A stretch of DNA of 64,000 nt from Dermatemys mawii (Eukaryota; Chordata; Testudines; Dermatemydidae), in NCBI GenBank assembly GCA_007922305.1, contig ML677348.1, forward strand, positions 22,484,124 to 22,548,123, given 5' to 3'. The notes under the pieces were generated by a model, which did not search any database, was not told the origin of the DNA, and worked only from the letters and a program-made list of their open reading frames with translations. A program made the position numbers and the translations under genes. Below, piece after piece: positions 34,695 through 46,161 of the stretch (its first letter is position 1; every line of letters starts with the position of its first letter).

Positions 34695-37165
34695 TTTAGT
34701 TAGACTTAGACTCTTTTGTTGAGGCAAGTAATTTTTCCCACTGCAATCTGTCCAGAGCAAGATCTTTCACTCCATCATAAGTTGTCTCCATGACAGCAGC
34801 ATCATTTTTGATCATCCTCTGATAGGTCATCTTTTATCTTCCATGCCTTCTCTTCCCTCCAGATGGAATCCAATTTAAGATGAACCTTGTGGGTCTGCCA
34901 TCGGGTAGCCGATGGCATGGCCAAACCACCATAGCAGTCTCTGTCTAATTATTATGTTAGCCATCTGCTGGCCCATGTGGCACAAAACTTCCACATTGGT
35001 TATATGATCTCTTCCATGAATTCCCAAAATTCTTCTTAAACAATGCCAGTGGAATACATTCAGCATTCTGTTGTATACTTCTACTATCCGCCACTTTTCC
35101 GAGGCATACAGTACTGTTGGGAGGACAATAGCGTACAATCTCATGTTAGTGTGTAGATGTATCTTCTTACTCTTCCAGATGTTTGACAAATGGGAAAATG
35201 ATCCACTGGCTCTTGGGATTCGTGCCGTCACTTCTTTAGTGAGCTGGTCATTATCAGATATTGTATCATCAAAATAGATAAAGTTGTCAACTCTTTTGTA
35301 TGCTTCTCCATCAATCACACATCTACCAGTATTGATAGAATTCTCTCCTGTCTCCATGGTCTTGGTTGTTTGCATGCTGATACAAAGTCCAACTTTAGCA
35401 GTTTCTGCTTTTATCCTCATAATGAGTTTTTTCATTACTTCCCAGCTGTTTTCCAGTCTGACGATATCTGGAAAATCTAAGGCTTGCAAACAATACCAGT
35501 GTCCTTGGCCACAGCCATTGCTCTTCTCATCACAAAGTCTGTGGCAGTGAAGAAGAGAAGCGGAAATAGTATGCAACCTTGCCTTATGCCAGTAAGAATC
35601 TTAAACCATTCTGTGTTTTCTCTCTCTGTCCTGATGCAGCATGCAGATTTTTCATACAAAGCTTTTATCAAATTAACAGTCTTTGCTGGTATTCTATAGT
35701 GTCTCAAACGGCTTCTTTATGGATGCTATCAAATGCTTTCATAAAATCAAGGAAGTTTTAAGAAAACATCTGCTGGTCTTCTAAGCCTTCCTCAATAAGT
35801 CTTCGGAAGCTGAAAATCTGGTCTGAACACAGCCTACCAGATCAAAATCCAGCCTGTTCTTCCCTGAGTATTTTATGAATAGGAGTTTTCATCATATTCA
35901 AAATGGTAATGCAAAACACTTTTCCAGTACAAATTGGAATGTTATCCCTCTACAGGTATCACAAATAAGCTGGTTTTAGGGATTTTGCAGATAACACTTC
36001 TTCAATCTTTAGGACAGATCTCCTTTCCCCAAAGCATTCTGTACAACCTGCCCATTTCAGCATCTATCTTATCATAGCATGGCACTTTATCACTCTTCCA
36101 TTGGTGTATTGAGCTAGTTACTTCCTCAAAGGCAATTACTTCTAGTGATCTAGATAAGTCTGCTGTTTCTTCATGTTCCTCAAAGTGTGTTTGTGGTTCT
36201 GGCTGGTTGAGCACAGCCTGGAAATGTTCCATCCAACTGATTCTCAGCCCTTTCTCTGTGGTTAAAAGTGTACCATCTTAAGCCTTCACAATGCCACAGT
36301 GATTCAAAAATTCTGATGTCAGTTGTTTAGATACTAGATAAAGCTCTCTTCTTAGCCTACTCAGCTTTTCTTATTTTTTCCATTCATTCTCTCTTATCTC
36401 TTCTGGCTGATCTTTTAACTTCCTTGGTTTTGTCTGCGTATTGTGATTGTGGAATAGCTCTTTTACTGTCTCATTTTTATTAAATTTATTATTATTGTCT
36501 CATTTTTATTAAATTCTCTCCTTTAGTTGTTTCCTCTCTTCAACAAACTTCCACGTATTTTGTAGGAGCCACTCTTCTTAGATCTTCTCACCCTCTACTG
36601 CAGTCCTGGTGGCATCCACACTTGCTTCTTTGAAAAATTGCTGTTATTCTTCTATCTCATCCATTAGTGTCTTTAACTTTTCAAATGTATTGCTAAGTTG
36701 CAGCTTGAAATGCGCTTTCACTACCGGATCTGCATTTTTCTGGTATCATGCGTATCCTATACCTTGCATGGTGTAACCTTTGTTTAGGTTTTTTTGATTG
36801 TCCCAATAACAAGATGGTGCTCATTTCTGGCATCAGCAGTCATACACACCCTGGGGTCCAACAGTGGTCTTCTCCCATGCCTATTAGTAGCAACATGATC
36901 AAGCTGTTTCTGGGTGAAGTCATCATTTGATATCCAAGTCAATTTATGTCTTTCCCTCCATGGAACTAGTGTACCACCAGTGCAAAGACTGATTGGCAAC
37001 AGAGTTCAACAAGACATTTTCCCTTGTCAGTCTGTGCTGGGGTGCCATGTCTGCCCATGACATGTTCATATCCAGTACTATCATTGCCAGCTTATGCATT
37101 TAGATCTCCCATGTGGTTAACAATGTCACATTGATTGATCTGCAATCTTTCATAAAATGACAGGG
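34695..37165 (-). mobile_element. RTE-clade LINE: endonuclease end, RT and C-terminal region
   Basis: Read on the minus strand, the order is as follows. At about 37100, GDLNA followed by a stop, then GNDSTGYEHVMGRHGTPA. At 36784-36999, the endonuclease C-terminal part (HKLTWIS, then NEHHLVIGTIK where SDHHLV is usual). At about 36002-36232, the pre-RT linker (MEHFQAVLNQPEP, WKSDKVPCYDKIDAEM). At about 35770-35880, RT sequence EEQAGF and motif A FMKAFDSIH. At 35477-35707, LTGIRQGCILFPLLF. At 34875-35576, a ruined motif C (LDFPDIV in place of LDFADDI) and the C-terminal block VLPTVLYASEKW, CLRRILGIHGRDHITNVEVL. A further C-terminal stretch runs to about 34700. The C-terminal layout resembles RTE/BovB-type elements. 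Stops, frameshifts and the lost catalytic Asp pair make it inactive. Confidence 0.85.
36468..36523. repeat. Short tandem duplication inside the RTE fragment
   Basis: 'gtctcatttttattaaatt' occurs twice, separated by 'tattattatt'. It looks like a local duplication after insertion of the LINE, since it adds bases in a region that should be coding. Confidence 0.75.
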
Positions 37166-37275
37166 TCAGGTAAAGGGACAAGGTGGGTGAGGTGATATCT
37201 TTTATTTGACCAATTTCTGTTGGTGAGGGAGACATGCTTTCAAGCTAACACAGCGCTCTTCCTCAGGTTAAGGTA
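37150..37275 (-). mobile_element. PLE-type tail fragment, second family
   Basis: On the plus strand it reads 'gggacaaggtgggtgaggtgatatcttttatttgaccaatttctgttggtgagggagacatgctttcaagctaacacagcgctcttcctcagg'. Reversed, it begins CTGAGGAAGAGC...GCTTGAAAGCATGTCTC and ends at ACCTTGTCCC. This is the same family as the two tails at 46.1 kb. Its layout parallels the PLE tail at 13.8-14.0 kb, so I infer PLE origin. It abuts the 5' side of the RTE fragment. Confidence 0.55.
37238..37266 (-). ncRNA. Hammerhead-ribozyme-like core, second family
   Basis: On the minus strand, CTGAGGA (37266-37260) fully fits the CUGANGA core. One extra A follows, then GAGC pairs with GCTT around a loop (helix II position), then GAAA (37241-37238), then GCATGTCTC. 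The extra A between the core and the helix is also present in the other family. A clear stem I is not visible, so self-cleavage is unproven. Confidence 0.4.
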
Positions 37276-37649
37276 AAAATATTTAGTAACCCTTCCCACC
37301 CACACATCATGTTTACTACTGTCTAAGACAGACACTGCCCCTCCACTGACTGATCACTTCTGCCTGCTGAAGCACAACGCGGGCTCTGTATTTCCCTAAC
37401 TCCCGCTGTAACAAAAAACCTGAACTCTGACCGTCACCATATAAGCATGCTGTACTGATAGGCGTATGGGGGCCAAGTTCTAGGGAGATGTGTAGCTGGG
37501 AGGTGGAGGGAATATGAGGTTAGAGTAGAGATTTGGTGTCACAGTGATTTGGAATGTGCATGTGTTTCAGTATGTGCTGGAGCCAGGCACAATTTATCTG
37601 TGGAGATAAAGGCAACAAGGATTCCTGGAGAGCCCATCGCAGCAGCTCC

Positions 37650-37846
37650 CTTAGGTCCATGTGTGGTCTCCAGGGCAGAAGGGTTGTATATGTGCTGGCC
37701 GCTGCTTCCCACAGCCCACATTGGACCGGGACGGCGAACCGTGGCCAATGGGAGCCACAGTCGGTGAAACAGTAAGTAAACAAACTTGCGGGGCCTGCTA
37801 AGGGTGCTTACCCTGAGGTTCCATGTGCCAAGGTTGTCGATCCCTG
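37650..37846. mobile_element. hAT-type transposon fragment
   Basis: 'ggccgctgcttcccacagcccacattggaccgggacggcgaaccgtggccaatgggagcc' is a common GC-rich hAT body segment in turtles. The end 'tgccaaggttgtcgatccctg' is the reverse of a CAGGGATCG-type terminal repeat. The left terminus was not found. Confidence 0.6.
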
Positions 37847-37859
37847 GGTAAGCACAATG

Positions 37860-39445
37860 GAGGCTGAGTTATGCATTAGACAGCAATTTACATGCCAAAG
37901 TTCCAGCTGCTGGGAGCCTGTGTCTCTACTTTACTGAAAGATGAAATTGGTGTTTGAGTTTAGATTTGTAATGGCAGTATAACTGCTCATAAACACTAGT
38001 TGAGTTTCACTTTCATTTTTTAATGATGTGATGATCTCTATTGGACCTGCCTTGAAATTATTTTCTTGTATAACTGAGGTGCATGATGGCATGACCCCAA
38101 GGTCCTTTTCATGTACCCATATGGCAATAAGATTGTAAAGGGAGCTACAATTTTTAATGGTTTCAGGACAGATTCTCTTCATCGATGACATCTTAACTGG
38201 CTCAGTATTATCTCACATCTTGGTAACAATGACAATGAATAAAACAGATAGCAAAAATAACATCTGTAGCACCTCTACATTTACCTTTATTTTAATAAAT
38301 AATCATAGACATTGAAATACTTTCAATTTCCAAGTTGCTAAAAGGCGCTAAGGTAGATGAAGGAGTAAAGAGCTGCCAAATTCAGACTTGTTTTTGCCGA
38401 AGTTTCTAAAACAATATCACAAAATGAAAACAAACCAAAAAGACATCAACAATCACAACACATAAAGACAAAACAAGCCACAAACTAGAGGCCAAATACT
38501 CTTTTTAATTACTAATTGAAAGATAGTTACCCATTGATTTCAATTAATTGTACAGCTGTTCAGTAACTGTTGTGAACACCCATCTAATGATTTGCATTTA
38601 TTTATTATGGCCCATATTTAGTCCTGGTTTTTACATCCCACTGAATTCAAGATGTATATCAGAATTCAAGTTGTAAGTTTACATCAGATTTCCATAAAGG
38701 GCATAACGAAGTGTAGCCACTTCAATGGCAATTGTGCCCAGGTACCATAACTGAGAGCAAAATTTGGCCCAATATGTTTTATTCAATACATAATAAATTG
38801 CAAATAAAAACATTTCATATTAGTACATTTCTCTTGTACTGCCACGGTTTTGGAAATTTCAGCCTGCAATTTTGCACACCACAAAGAAGCGAATGAGGGA
38901 GTCTGACAGCGTTTCACACACCGCCATTATTTGCAAAACTACAGAGATCAGAGCCCCCCCTATATTGCTAGGAACTTAACACCCACATATAATGAAAAGA
39001 CTGGGCCTGTCCCAAAGAGTTTGTAATCTTTGAAAATCTCAGGATTTGAAAAACATTTTTAAGTCATTAAGGAAAACAGTTAAATCAGTAAGCAGAATTA
39101 ATTAATAAAGTATAATAAAATGGTATCTTGATGATAATGTGGAACTATAACAATTACCTGTTGTAATGCTTTGTACTGCTTGAGCAGGCAGCAATGACAC
39201 CTAAATACAATTCTTAGAGAGATTCAGGCAGAAATGACTTTACTGAATGATACGCTCAGCTTTTTTAAAAAAGAACTTAATAACAGTTTACAAGTTTTTC
39301 TCCAAGGTCTATGTGCTTATACATTCAGAGAAGAAGAATTTATATCCCTCTCTGTAACAGTGCCATAGGTGATATCTAATAGTGTTACATCGACAGACAC
39401 ATCCTGCAAACATTTCAAACTTTACACACATGAATAGAATCATAG
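37860..39445. other. Unique non-coding DNA, AT-rich
   Basis: No gene recognised. An A/C-rich patch lies at about 38420-38475. The stretch about 38600-38770 has phrases such as 'cactgaattcaagatgtatatcagaattcaagttgtaag' suggestive of an old, unplaced interspersed repeat. Confidence 0.45.
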
Positions 39446-39449
39446 AGTT

Positions 39450-39750
39450 TAAGGCATGTCTGCATTACCTGCTGGATTGATGGGCAGCGATCGATCCAGC
39501 GGGGGTTGATTTATTGTGTCTAGTCTAGACGTGATAAATCGATTGCCAAGCGCTCTCCCGTCAACTCCAGTACTCCATCGGAGTGAGAAGCGAAAGCGGA
39601 GTCGACGGGAGAGCGTCAGCTGTCGACTTACCGCAGTGACAACACCGTGGTAAGTAGATCTAAGTACATTGACTTCAGCTATGTTATTTACATAGCTGAG
39701 GTTGTGTAACTTAGATTGATCCCCCCTCTATTGTAGACCAGGCCTAAGGG
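39450..39750. mobile_element. MITE with long internal inverted repeats
   Basis: Ends: 'aaggcatgtctgcattacc' at the left, and at the right 'attgtagaccaggccta', its diverged inverse. Inside are 'cgatcgatccagcgggggttgattta', a hairpin of 18-base arms (39551-39568 with 39598-39615, one mismatch), and 'cttcagctatgttatttacatagctgagg'. The sequence is strongly CpG/TpG and belongs to a family common in turtles. No transposase. Confidence 0.75.
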
Positions 39751-39769
39751 AAGTCCACTGGAGAGCACC

Positions 39770-39895
39770 TCCAATCAACACAGGGCAGTGAAGACACTGG
39801 GGTAAGTCGACCTAAACTACATCGACTCCAGCAATGTTATCCACATAGCTGGAGAAGCGTGCCCCCACAGTGAAGACTTGGCCTCAGTCTAAATT
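39770..39895. mobile_element. Fragment of a related MITE
   Basis: 'gtgaagacactggggtaagtcgacctaaactacatcgactccagcaatgttatccacatagctgg' parallels 'gtgacaacaccgtggtaagtagatctaagtacattgacttcagctatgttatttacatagctgag' at 39635-39700 in the MITE just upstream. It ends 'cagtgaagacttggcct'. Same orientation as its neighbour. Confidence 0.65.
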
Positions 39896-39989
39896 GTAAT
39901 ACATGATTAAGAGCTATTTAGCCAAACCCTGCTCCAATTGAAGTCCATGGGAAGTTTTCCTTTTACACCGTTATACTTACATTTTACAT

Positions 39990-40140
39990 CTGTTAAGCCA
40001 AAAAAAATAGGAAGGTATTTTCCTCATTTTATGGATGGGAAAACTAAGGCAGTGAGAGATTAGACAAACAGTGATTCATTGGAACCCTCGTCAGGAATAG
40101 AATTTAGTAGTCCTGACACTCAGCCGCCTTCTCTAAGCAT
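39990..40140 (-). repeat. MIR-like SINE, minus orientation
   Basis: 'ttttcctcattttatggatgggaaaactaaggcagtgagagatta' followed by 'aggaatagaatttagtagtcctgacactc' is a diverged reverse-orientation MIR core and head. Confidence 0.55.
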
Positions 40141-40149
40141 ATATTTCCA

Positions 40150-42290
40150 TCTTGTTTGTGGTCTCTACTGTGGAGTTTAATTTATAAGAAACTTGAATTT
40201 TGTGGTAAACTTCTGACTCAGGCCTTTGCCACATGAGTGTCACACCCACTGGTGTTTGGTTTAGTTTGCCTTAATAACTCTTAGTTACAGTACATGGAAT
40301 AGGGAGGTGCTGTAACTTTATATGGATTGGCAAAGTGTCTCAATCCTACAAAGCACTGGACTGTAATCCTTCCAGCGCACCCGGTGGTCCCTTGATCTAT
40401 CCCTTAGTATTGTAGGACGGTGGGTCTCCACCTACAGAAATTATTCCAGTGGAAGGTATGACAGTACTTAGCCAGGTCAATATAATAATTTCCTTTCTCC
40501 TCAAGTAGATTGAGTACTAAGGGATTTACATTTTATGTGAAATTGCTGTTCCCCCACTCCTCCCCGATTAAACTTGGGAAAAAAATCATATCATGGTTTT
40601 ACGGTATCGTATTTAGAAATATTTAGCAAGAAAATTGTGGGTTATGTAAGAGCAGTGCCATTTCCAAATGGTGTCTGTGAACTATCAAAGCCAAATATGA
40701 TGACATTACACCTCCCACCCGCCTCGCACTGTATTAGATGGCTTTTACTACATTATTTTGTTTTGACTTCGAACATCAGGAGACTTCCTGCTTTCCTGCT
40801 CTGCCATTTTCCATTCTAAATGGTCTTTCTGGCAGAGCTTCCCAAGGAAGCTGCAGAGATCAGAAAACAGAGTAGCAAGGATGGGTGGCCACCAGCGCAA
40901 GTGCATGTGTGCAGGGAGTCAGGGGAGGATAGGAAAAGCAGCAATCAGCATTGACAGACAGGAGATATTTCACAGGAAATAACAGATGACTTCCGGCCAC
41001 ATTCATCTTGCAGAGAAAAGTGCCCATGTGTCTTGGAAATTTAATGCTCCAAACTAATTTGGCTTGATCCCTTGATACATCTCACGCGTGGGACAAAATA
41101 CAGATTGAAAAGGTCTAGGGTCATGGTGGTGTTTTAATATCTGTAAATTCTTGACTTTGAAGGGCAACAAGTAGAAAAGGATAGAAGAGATTTCATCCAG
41201 CCTCTGTTCATGGTTGACTTGTAGCAGCATCATCCAGGGAAAAGCATTTCCATTTGTGGCATGTCCACCTGGAAGGAGTTGCAGCATCCACGGCCCTCTA
41301 CTTTGAGCTATTTGGATACAAACAGCTTGAATCAAACCCTCTGTGAATAAGTAGAAGAGATCTGCTTAATAAATGGATCATACTGTATGGGAGTAGCAGA
41401 GATTCAGTTCTAAAGGACTGCAGTCTATCCTCTCACTAGGTTAGCAGTCAGTGCAATTATGATCAGGAATCACTTGACAATGGTAGGGTTTGGTGATTTT
41501 TAAAAGAAGCAGGAATTTGAATATTAAAAAGGGTAACATGTTGTTTCCTAATATTTGTTAAAAACTGGATCAGTCAAAATCTTAGTCATTCTTCCTAGGG
41601 GAAGACTCGACATCCAGATTCATTTGGGTCACTGGAGGCTGGGGAAAAATTTGTCAAATTTGTCAAATCCTGGCACAGACTCTACAACTCAAGGATATTA
41701 AAATATCAGCAGAGGAAAGGGCTGAGAGTATTTGTCCCCACATCTCCTGGCTCTGCAAGGCTGGCATCTGGCCTCATCTTTAATAGCCCTGGTTTTATGC
41801 AGGGCAGAGTCCGTAGATCCAGCAATAGAGGAAAAGACAAACTTTCCCCACTGTCTGCTGACTACTTCTGGAACTTCATCCGATAACTTTCAGTCATTCC
41901 TCTTCTACTGTCTGCTCAGCATGATGCTTAGGGACAGATTTTCAAATTCTTCCTCAGGGTGAGTTGTCTACTCCTCGACTTATCCCATTGATTTAACTGG
42001 AGCTATTCACAGAGTAAGGTATTACTCAGCACAAGCAAGAGGGGCAGAATCTGGGGGCAGAATCTGAATTAGCTGATTAGTAATCATTATCTCAGTCTGT
42101 CCGCTATGCTGATTGGGGCCTTGATAATTGCCTGACTGATCACTGCCTAGCTGACCTGTTCTTAATCAAATGATTCTTTCTTCTCAACTGATTTGTTAAT
42201 TGTCACCACATTTAATCATCTTGCTGTTCTGCTCTAATTAATTGCTTGATGTATTGAATGTCTAGCTCTTATTTTATTGATTCATTGGTT
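40150..42290. other. Unique non-coding DNA
   Basis: No gene recognised. 41960-42300 is rich in TTAATT and TGATTA cores and partly repetitive in feel (for example 'gggcagaatctg' twice at about 42040-42068), without a clear unit. Confidence 0.5.
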
Positions 42291-42299
42291 ATTAATTGC

Positions 42300-42785
42300 C
42301 TTAGTAATTCACTACCTCCCTCCCCTCCAGCTTCTACAGTTACTGACATGAATTCTAATAATAGATTCCATTCACCCACCCTATCTATCACCTCAATCCT
42401 TAACCCACTTTTCCATTTCCCTCTCTCTTTTACCCCACCCTACCCTTCTGGTCAGCCCCTCACTATCCTTTCTCCCTCTCACTCCCTTATGTCTCCTCTC
42501 CCCTTCATATTCTTCCTTCGGCTTTGCCTCAGCATCATCCAACCTGCCCCACACTCTTCTGAATTTTTCAGTCATACTTGCATCCTGATTGTCTCTTGTC
42601 AGACCTTACCCTGGTCCCCCCAACTTCCTCCTCTGGAACACGTTCCAGCTGTAAGATCACTGCTATTGATGGCCTCTTCATTTGTCTCTCCTCTGTTTCT
42701 CTTCCCCTTCCCTGTCTTTGTCCCCTCTGCTTTTCTCTCCCCAAAATAATTTCAGATCTCAGGCTTAACTCCTCTCCCTCCTATC
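42300..42785 (+). repeat. Long pyrimidine-rich (C/T) tract
   Basis: Almost 500 bases are strongly C+T-biased on this strand, with CTCC, TCCC and CTTCC phrases and few purines. The bias creates a 163-codon open frame rich in Ser, Pro, Phe and Leu, best explained by composition rather than by a gene. No AG-exon junction of interest follows it. Confidence 0.7.
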
Positions 42786-42789
42786 TGTA

Positions 42790-44945
42790 AAATAATCACA
42801 ATTGAAATAGTTAACTCTGCCATTTTAAAGTATCATCACTAGGTGTTAGTTAGCACCCAGTGAGATGAATGGAAGTGGAAAGCTCACATCCCTCCGAGTT
42901 ATTATTTCAGGCTCTCTGCAGACTCAGGCAGGCATCAATACTTGGTTACATTTGATTCACATTTGGAAGGTTTTTTCACGCCAGAGGGCTAGATATTTCT
43001 TTTTAATTCTTTCAGATTCTGCAGAAACTGAGTGTGTTAAACAGGCTAGATCTGGTCTGTAGACTGGGTGTTCTCCACTGCTATTGCCTACATTCTCTAT
43101 TTATTGTTTTCATTAGAATTTCTCCCTTTGCCTCCTGTGTTCTTTTCTCCACATTCCCTGCTAAGTGTAGTGCAAGCCCAGTGATGTTCAAGTCTGACGT
43201 AAACTTTCAACATCCAGTATTTAAATGGGTTCGAAATTAGGCAAAACGAATAGACCCATCCCTGAGTAAAATGCACCAGAGGCAAGTTCATGTGTAAGAC
43301 TGTAAATCCACTTTGGGATTTTAGTTACAGTAACAAACCATTAGAGATTTCCTCTCCCCATTTCTACTCAGCAGAAAACAAGCCCATGTGTGATGCAGCA
43401 GTTACCATAGCAGCTGCCACAAGAAGATTTCATTAACTGTTCACAGCACGGCTTTACAGAGAATAACCAGGCAGTAAGTGAACTTTTGCACCCTTTAAAA
43501 ATGTCTCTGGGGGCAAGCATGTTGTCATAGGTGGTGGAACAAGAGAATACCAATATGTTGTAATGAAATGTTACTGCACTGCTAGCCTCAAGCTGCCATG
43601 CCAGTGGCAATTTTGAAAGATACTGCACACGTTTTCCTTTTTCCTGGCAGGTGGGTTTTGTTGTTTTGTTTTGTGCAAAAGGCAGCAATGAGTTGGTGGT
43701 CCTGGCCCAGTGCCTGATAGCCCATGTTCTATTCATCCCAAAAACCCAACTGCAATTGGATTCAACAGCCTCAGGAGAGGGGCTAACTTCTGAATAGCTG
43801 TGGAGAAAGAACTGTTCGTATTAATAATTGATATGATGGGAGTAGCCAGAAGTTCCAACCAGGATCCCAGCCTCATGATGCTATATGCTGTACAAGCACC
43901 AATGTAGACATGGCCCCTACTCCCAGTGCCCTTGGGGTTTGGCTTGTTCTTAAAATCTGCTGCCAGCTGTGTAAGTTTTTCTGTCAGACACAGAATGTGG
44001 CAGGTAGTATTTTGAGATTTCCTATCACAAAGAGTGACTTTGTGCCTGCAAGCTAGAAGAATGAGCAACATATGAAAGGGACTGGGGTGATGTGAAAGGG
44101 AGACAGACCTATTCAATTTTTTTAAAAAATGATCACATTAATGACATTTAAAACGTATGTATTATATTTGTAACCACTTCCTTACGTAAATGTTTGTCTT
44201 TCCCAGCTGCCTGCACCAAATGCTCCATGGCTGGGTTATTTAAATATTCTGTAAAAATCTAACAGTGGTGCTAACTTATATGTAACCCCACCACCAGAAA
44301 TATGAAAGTGCAGGAAATGAGCAGATAAAATGTCCGTAAACAAGCTCCATGCAGCCGTCTGAAACGTACTGCGTGCTCTGTGCAGCACACATTCCCAACG
44401 CTGCCCATGTCGCTCTGCTGTCCAATTTCCAAGCAGAAACGGCAGCCTTTCCTGGGGCCAGAGGGGGAAGTGGGACTCCCCCTTACACAGGTGCAGGCTC
44501 AGCCTCACAAATCCCACACATCTGCAATGACAGGTTTCCCCTTCAGCTCCTCTTCTTGGCTACTCCCTGGCTTCTGAGCAGGCAGCCAAGGTTTTCTCCC
44601 CTCCCCCCATCCTTTCCTCCACTTCCCACTGCTCTCTGTTCTGGCTCCCACTGTTCCTTTCAGTGCAACACAATGGGGAAGGAATGGCCCGTACTGCTGC
44701 TTCCTGACCCTCAGGAGCAGCATGTTCCAGCCCCAGGAGGCAGCAGTGACATGAGAGATACAGGACCTGAGGGAATACAAGGAAATATAGTGAGAGTAGG
44801 GACCGGGAAAGGGAAGCCAGATCACTGTGGGGAGAGGGCCAGTGGAAAAGTGCAGGGTTGTAGCAAAGAGAGAGACAGCAGTGAAGAGATGAGATGGAAG
44901 AGAGATTGCAAGGAAAGTAAACACAACAGATACAAACAGGAGAAG
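42790..44945. other. Non-coding DNA without recognised gene
   Basis: Several open frames of 90-213 codons overlap on opposite strands between 43368 and 44990. None shows a family motif, and the longest runs on into the MIR at its 3' end. The 44400-44950 part is GC-rich and could be an unplaced repeat. Confidence 0.45.
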
Positions 44946-44949
44946 GATG

Positions 44950-45145
44950 GTCTTGTAGCTAATGCACAGACTTCAGAATCAGACTTCTAGGTTCCATTCC
45001 CAGCTCTGCCCCTGATCAACTGTATGACCTTGGGAATGACATGTCACCTTTTTGTGCCATCTGTAAAATGTGAATGATAATGCTGACCTACCTCAAAGGA
45101 AGGTGAAAGCACCATAAATTCCTGGGATGGAAGTATTATTATTAT
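44950..45145 (+). repeat. MIR-like SINE
   Basis: The head and core are clear: 'cttgtagctaatgcacagacttcagaatcagacttctaggttccattcccagctctgcccctgatcaactgtatgaccttggg', then 'gtgccatctgtaaaatgtgaatgataatgctgacctacctc', ending in an ATT run. One of the best-preserved MIR copies here. Confidence 0.8.
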
Positions 45146-45149
45146 CGGG

Positions 45150-46050
45150 GGTGGGGGAGAACAAGGGCTGTATCGGAGGAAGCATGGTCACTTCCCATAA
45201 TCGCATCTGCAAAAATATCACCAGAGATGCTCCTTAGAGCCTGGCAGTGATGCAGGCTCCACTCAGTGTATATGGAAGGAGCCTACATATTAACCTCAGG
45301 ATCTGGTCCTTAATTTTTCTTTCTTGCATCACTGCCTTATGGATGTGACTTGTTGACAAAAGCCGGTGACCGCCCTGTAATTATCTCTTTCAAACACAGA
45401 ATGTGGCAGTTGATATTGAGATTTCCTTGGGCTTGCAATATCAGAGGAGTTATGTAAAAATAGCAGAGTGGTTATTTAACCCAAATCTGGTGCCCTTCCA
45501 GGTGTCAGGTAGGTCACTTAAAGCCTTTGAAAATCTCTACGCCACATGTACCAAAATAGCCATATGAAGAGCCCATTAGAAAGTACCCATGACTAGAAAA
45601 CTATAATGTTTTCAAAGAAAATAAATTCTCTGAGAATCAGAATTGAGCCAGACCTCAGTAAGGTATCATTTGCTTCCTGTTTACTGCAAAAAAGTACAAT
45701 GAGTCTTGGCTTTGGGCCCCACCTTTTAGCATTTAAAAATATAGCAATGAACTTGTGGCACAATGGCCGTGTATCTCAGAAAAGCAGAAGTTAAGATTCA
45801 GAGGCAAGCATATTAAATAAGGTATATATTTTATTCTGTTTAAAGCAAAACAAATGTAAATAGAAGGTTTTCTCTGTGTATTTTTGCATTTTTAGGACAT
45901 CAAGTTTAGGATGATTTGATTTGGATTAGGTCAGACCAATACAAGAGTTTATTATTGTCAGTAATTACGTTTAAAACCATTTTAAGGCACACATCACCAT
46001 AGTTACCTAGACACCATTATCCGAGGTGTCTGATCTACCAAATGCATGCA
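45150..46050. other. Unique non-coding DNA
   Basis: No gene. 45398-45435 repeats a phrase also present at 43988-44024 (see findings). Confidence 0.5.
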
Positions 46051-46054
46051 GTGT

Positions 46055-46161
46055 TGATCCCAAGATATTAGAGAGACAAGGTGGGTGAGGTAACATCTTT
46101 TATTGGACCAACTTCTGTTGGTGGGAAAATCAAGTTTTCGTGTGTATACAAAGTTCTTCAG
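46055..46161 (-). mobile_element. PLE-type tail, minus-strand copy of an inverted pair
   Basis: Read reversed, it runs CTGAAGAACTTTGTATACACACGAAAAC, then 'ccaccaacagaagttggtccaataaaagatgttacctcacccaccttgtc', then 'tctctaatatcttgggatcaacactgcatg'. Same family as 37150-37275. Its 5' end meets the plus-strand copy head-to-head at about 46161. Confidence 0.6.
46136..46161 (-). ncRNA. Hammerhead-ribozyme-like core, third instance
   Basis: On the minus strand, CTGAAGA (46161-46155) is a perfect CUGANGA core and GAAA (46139-46136) follows a short spacer. In this copy the helix between them has decayed. The position is the same as in the 37.2 kb tail. Confidence 0.35.

Noticed and set aside
42258..42749. 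163-codon frame rich in Ser/Pro/Leu/Phe
   Set aside because: Product of the pyrimidine-rich tract; low complexity and no family match.
44349..44990. 213-codon open frame on the plus strand
   Set aside because: No motif, overlaps a 139-codon frame on the other strand, and its last codons lie in a MIR; GC-rich composition explains it.
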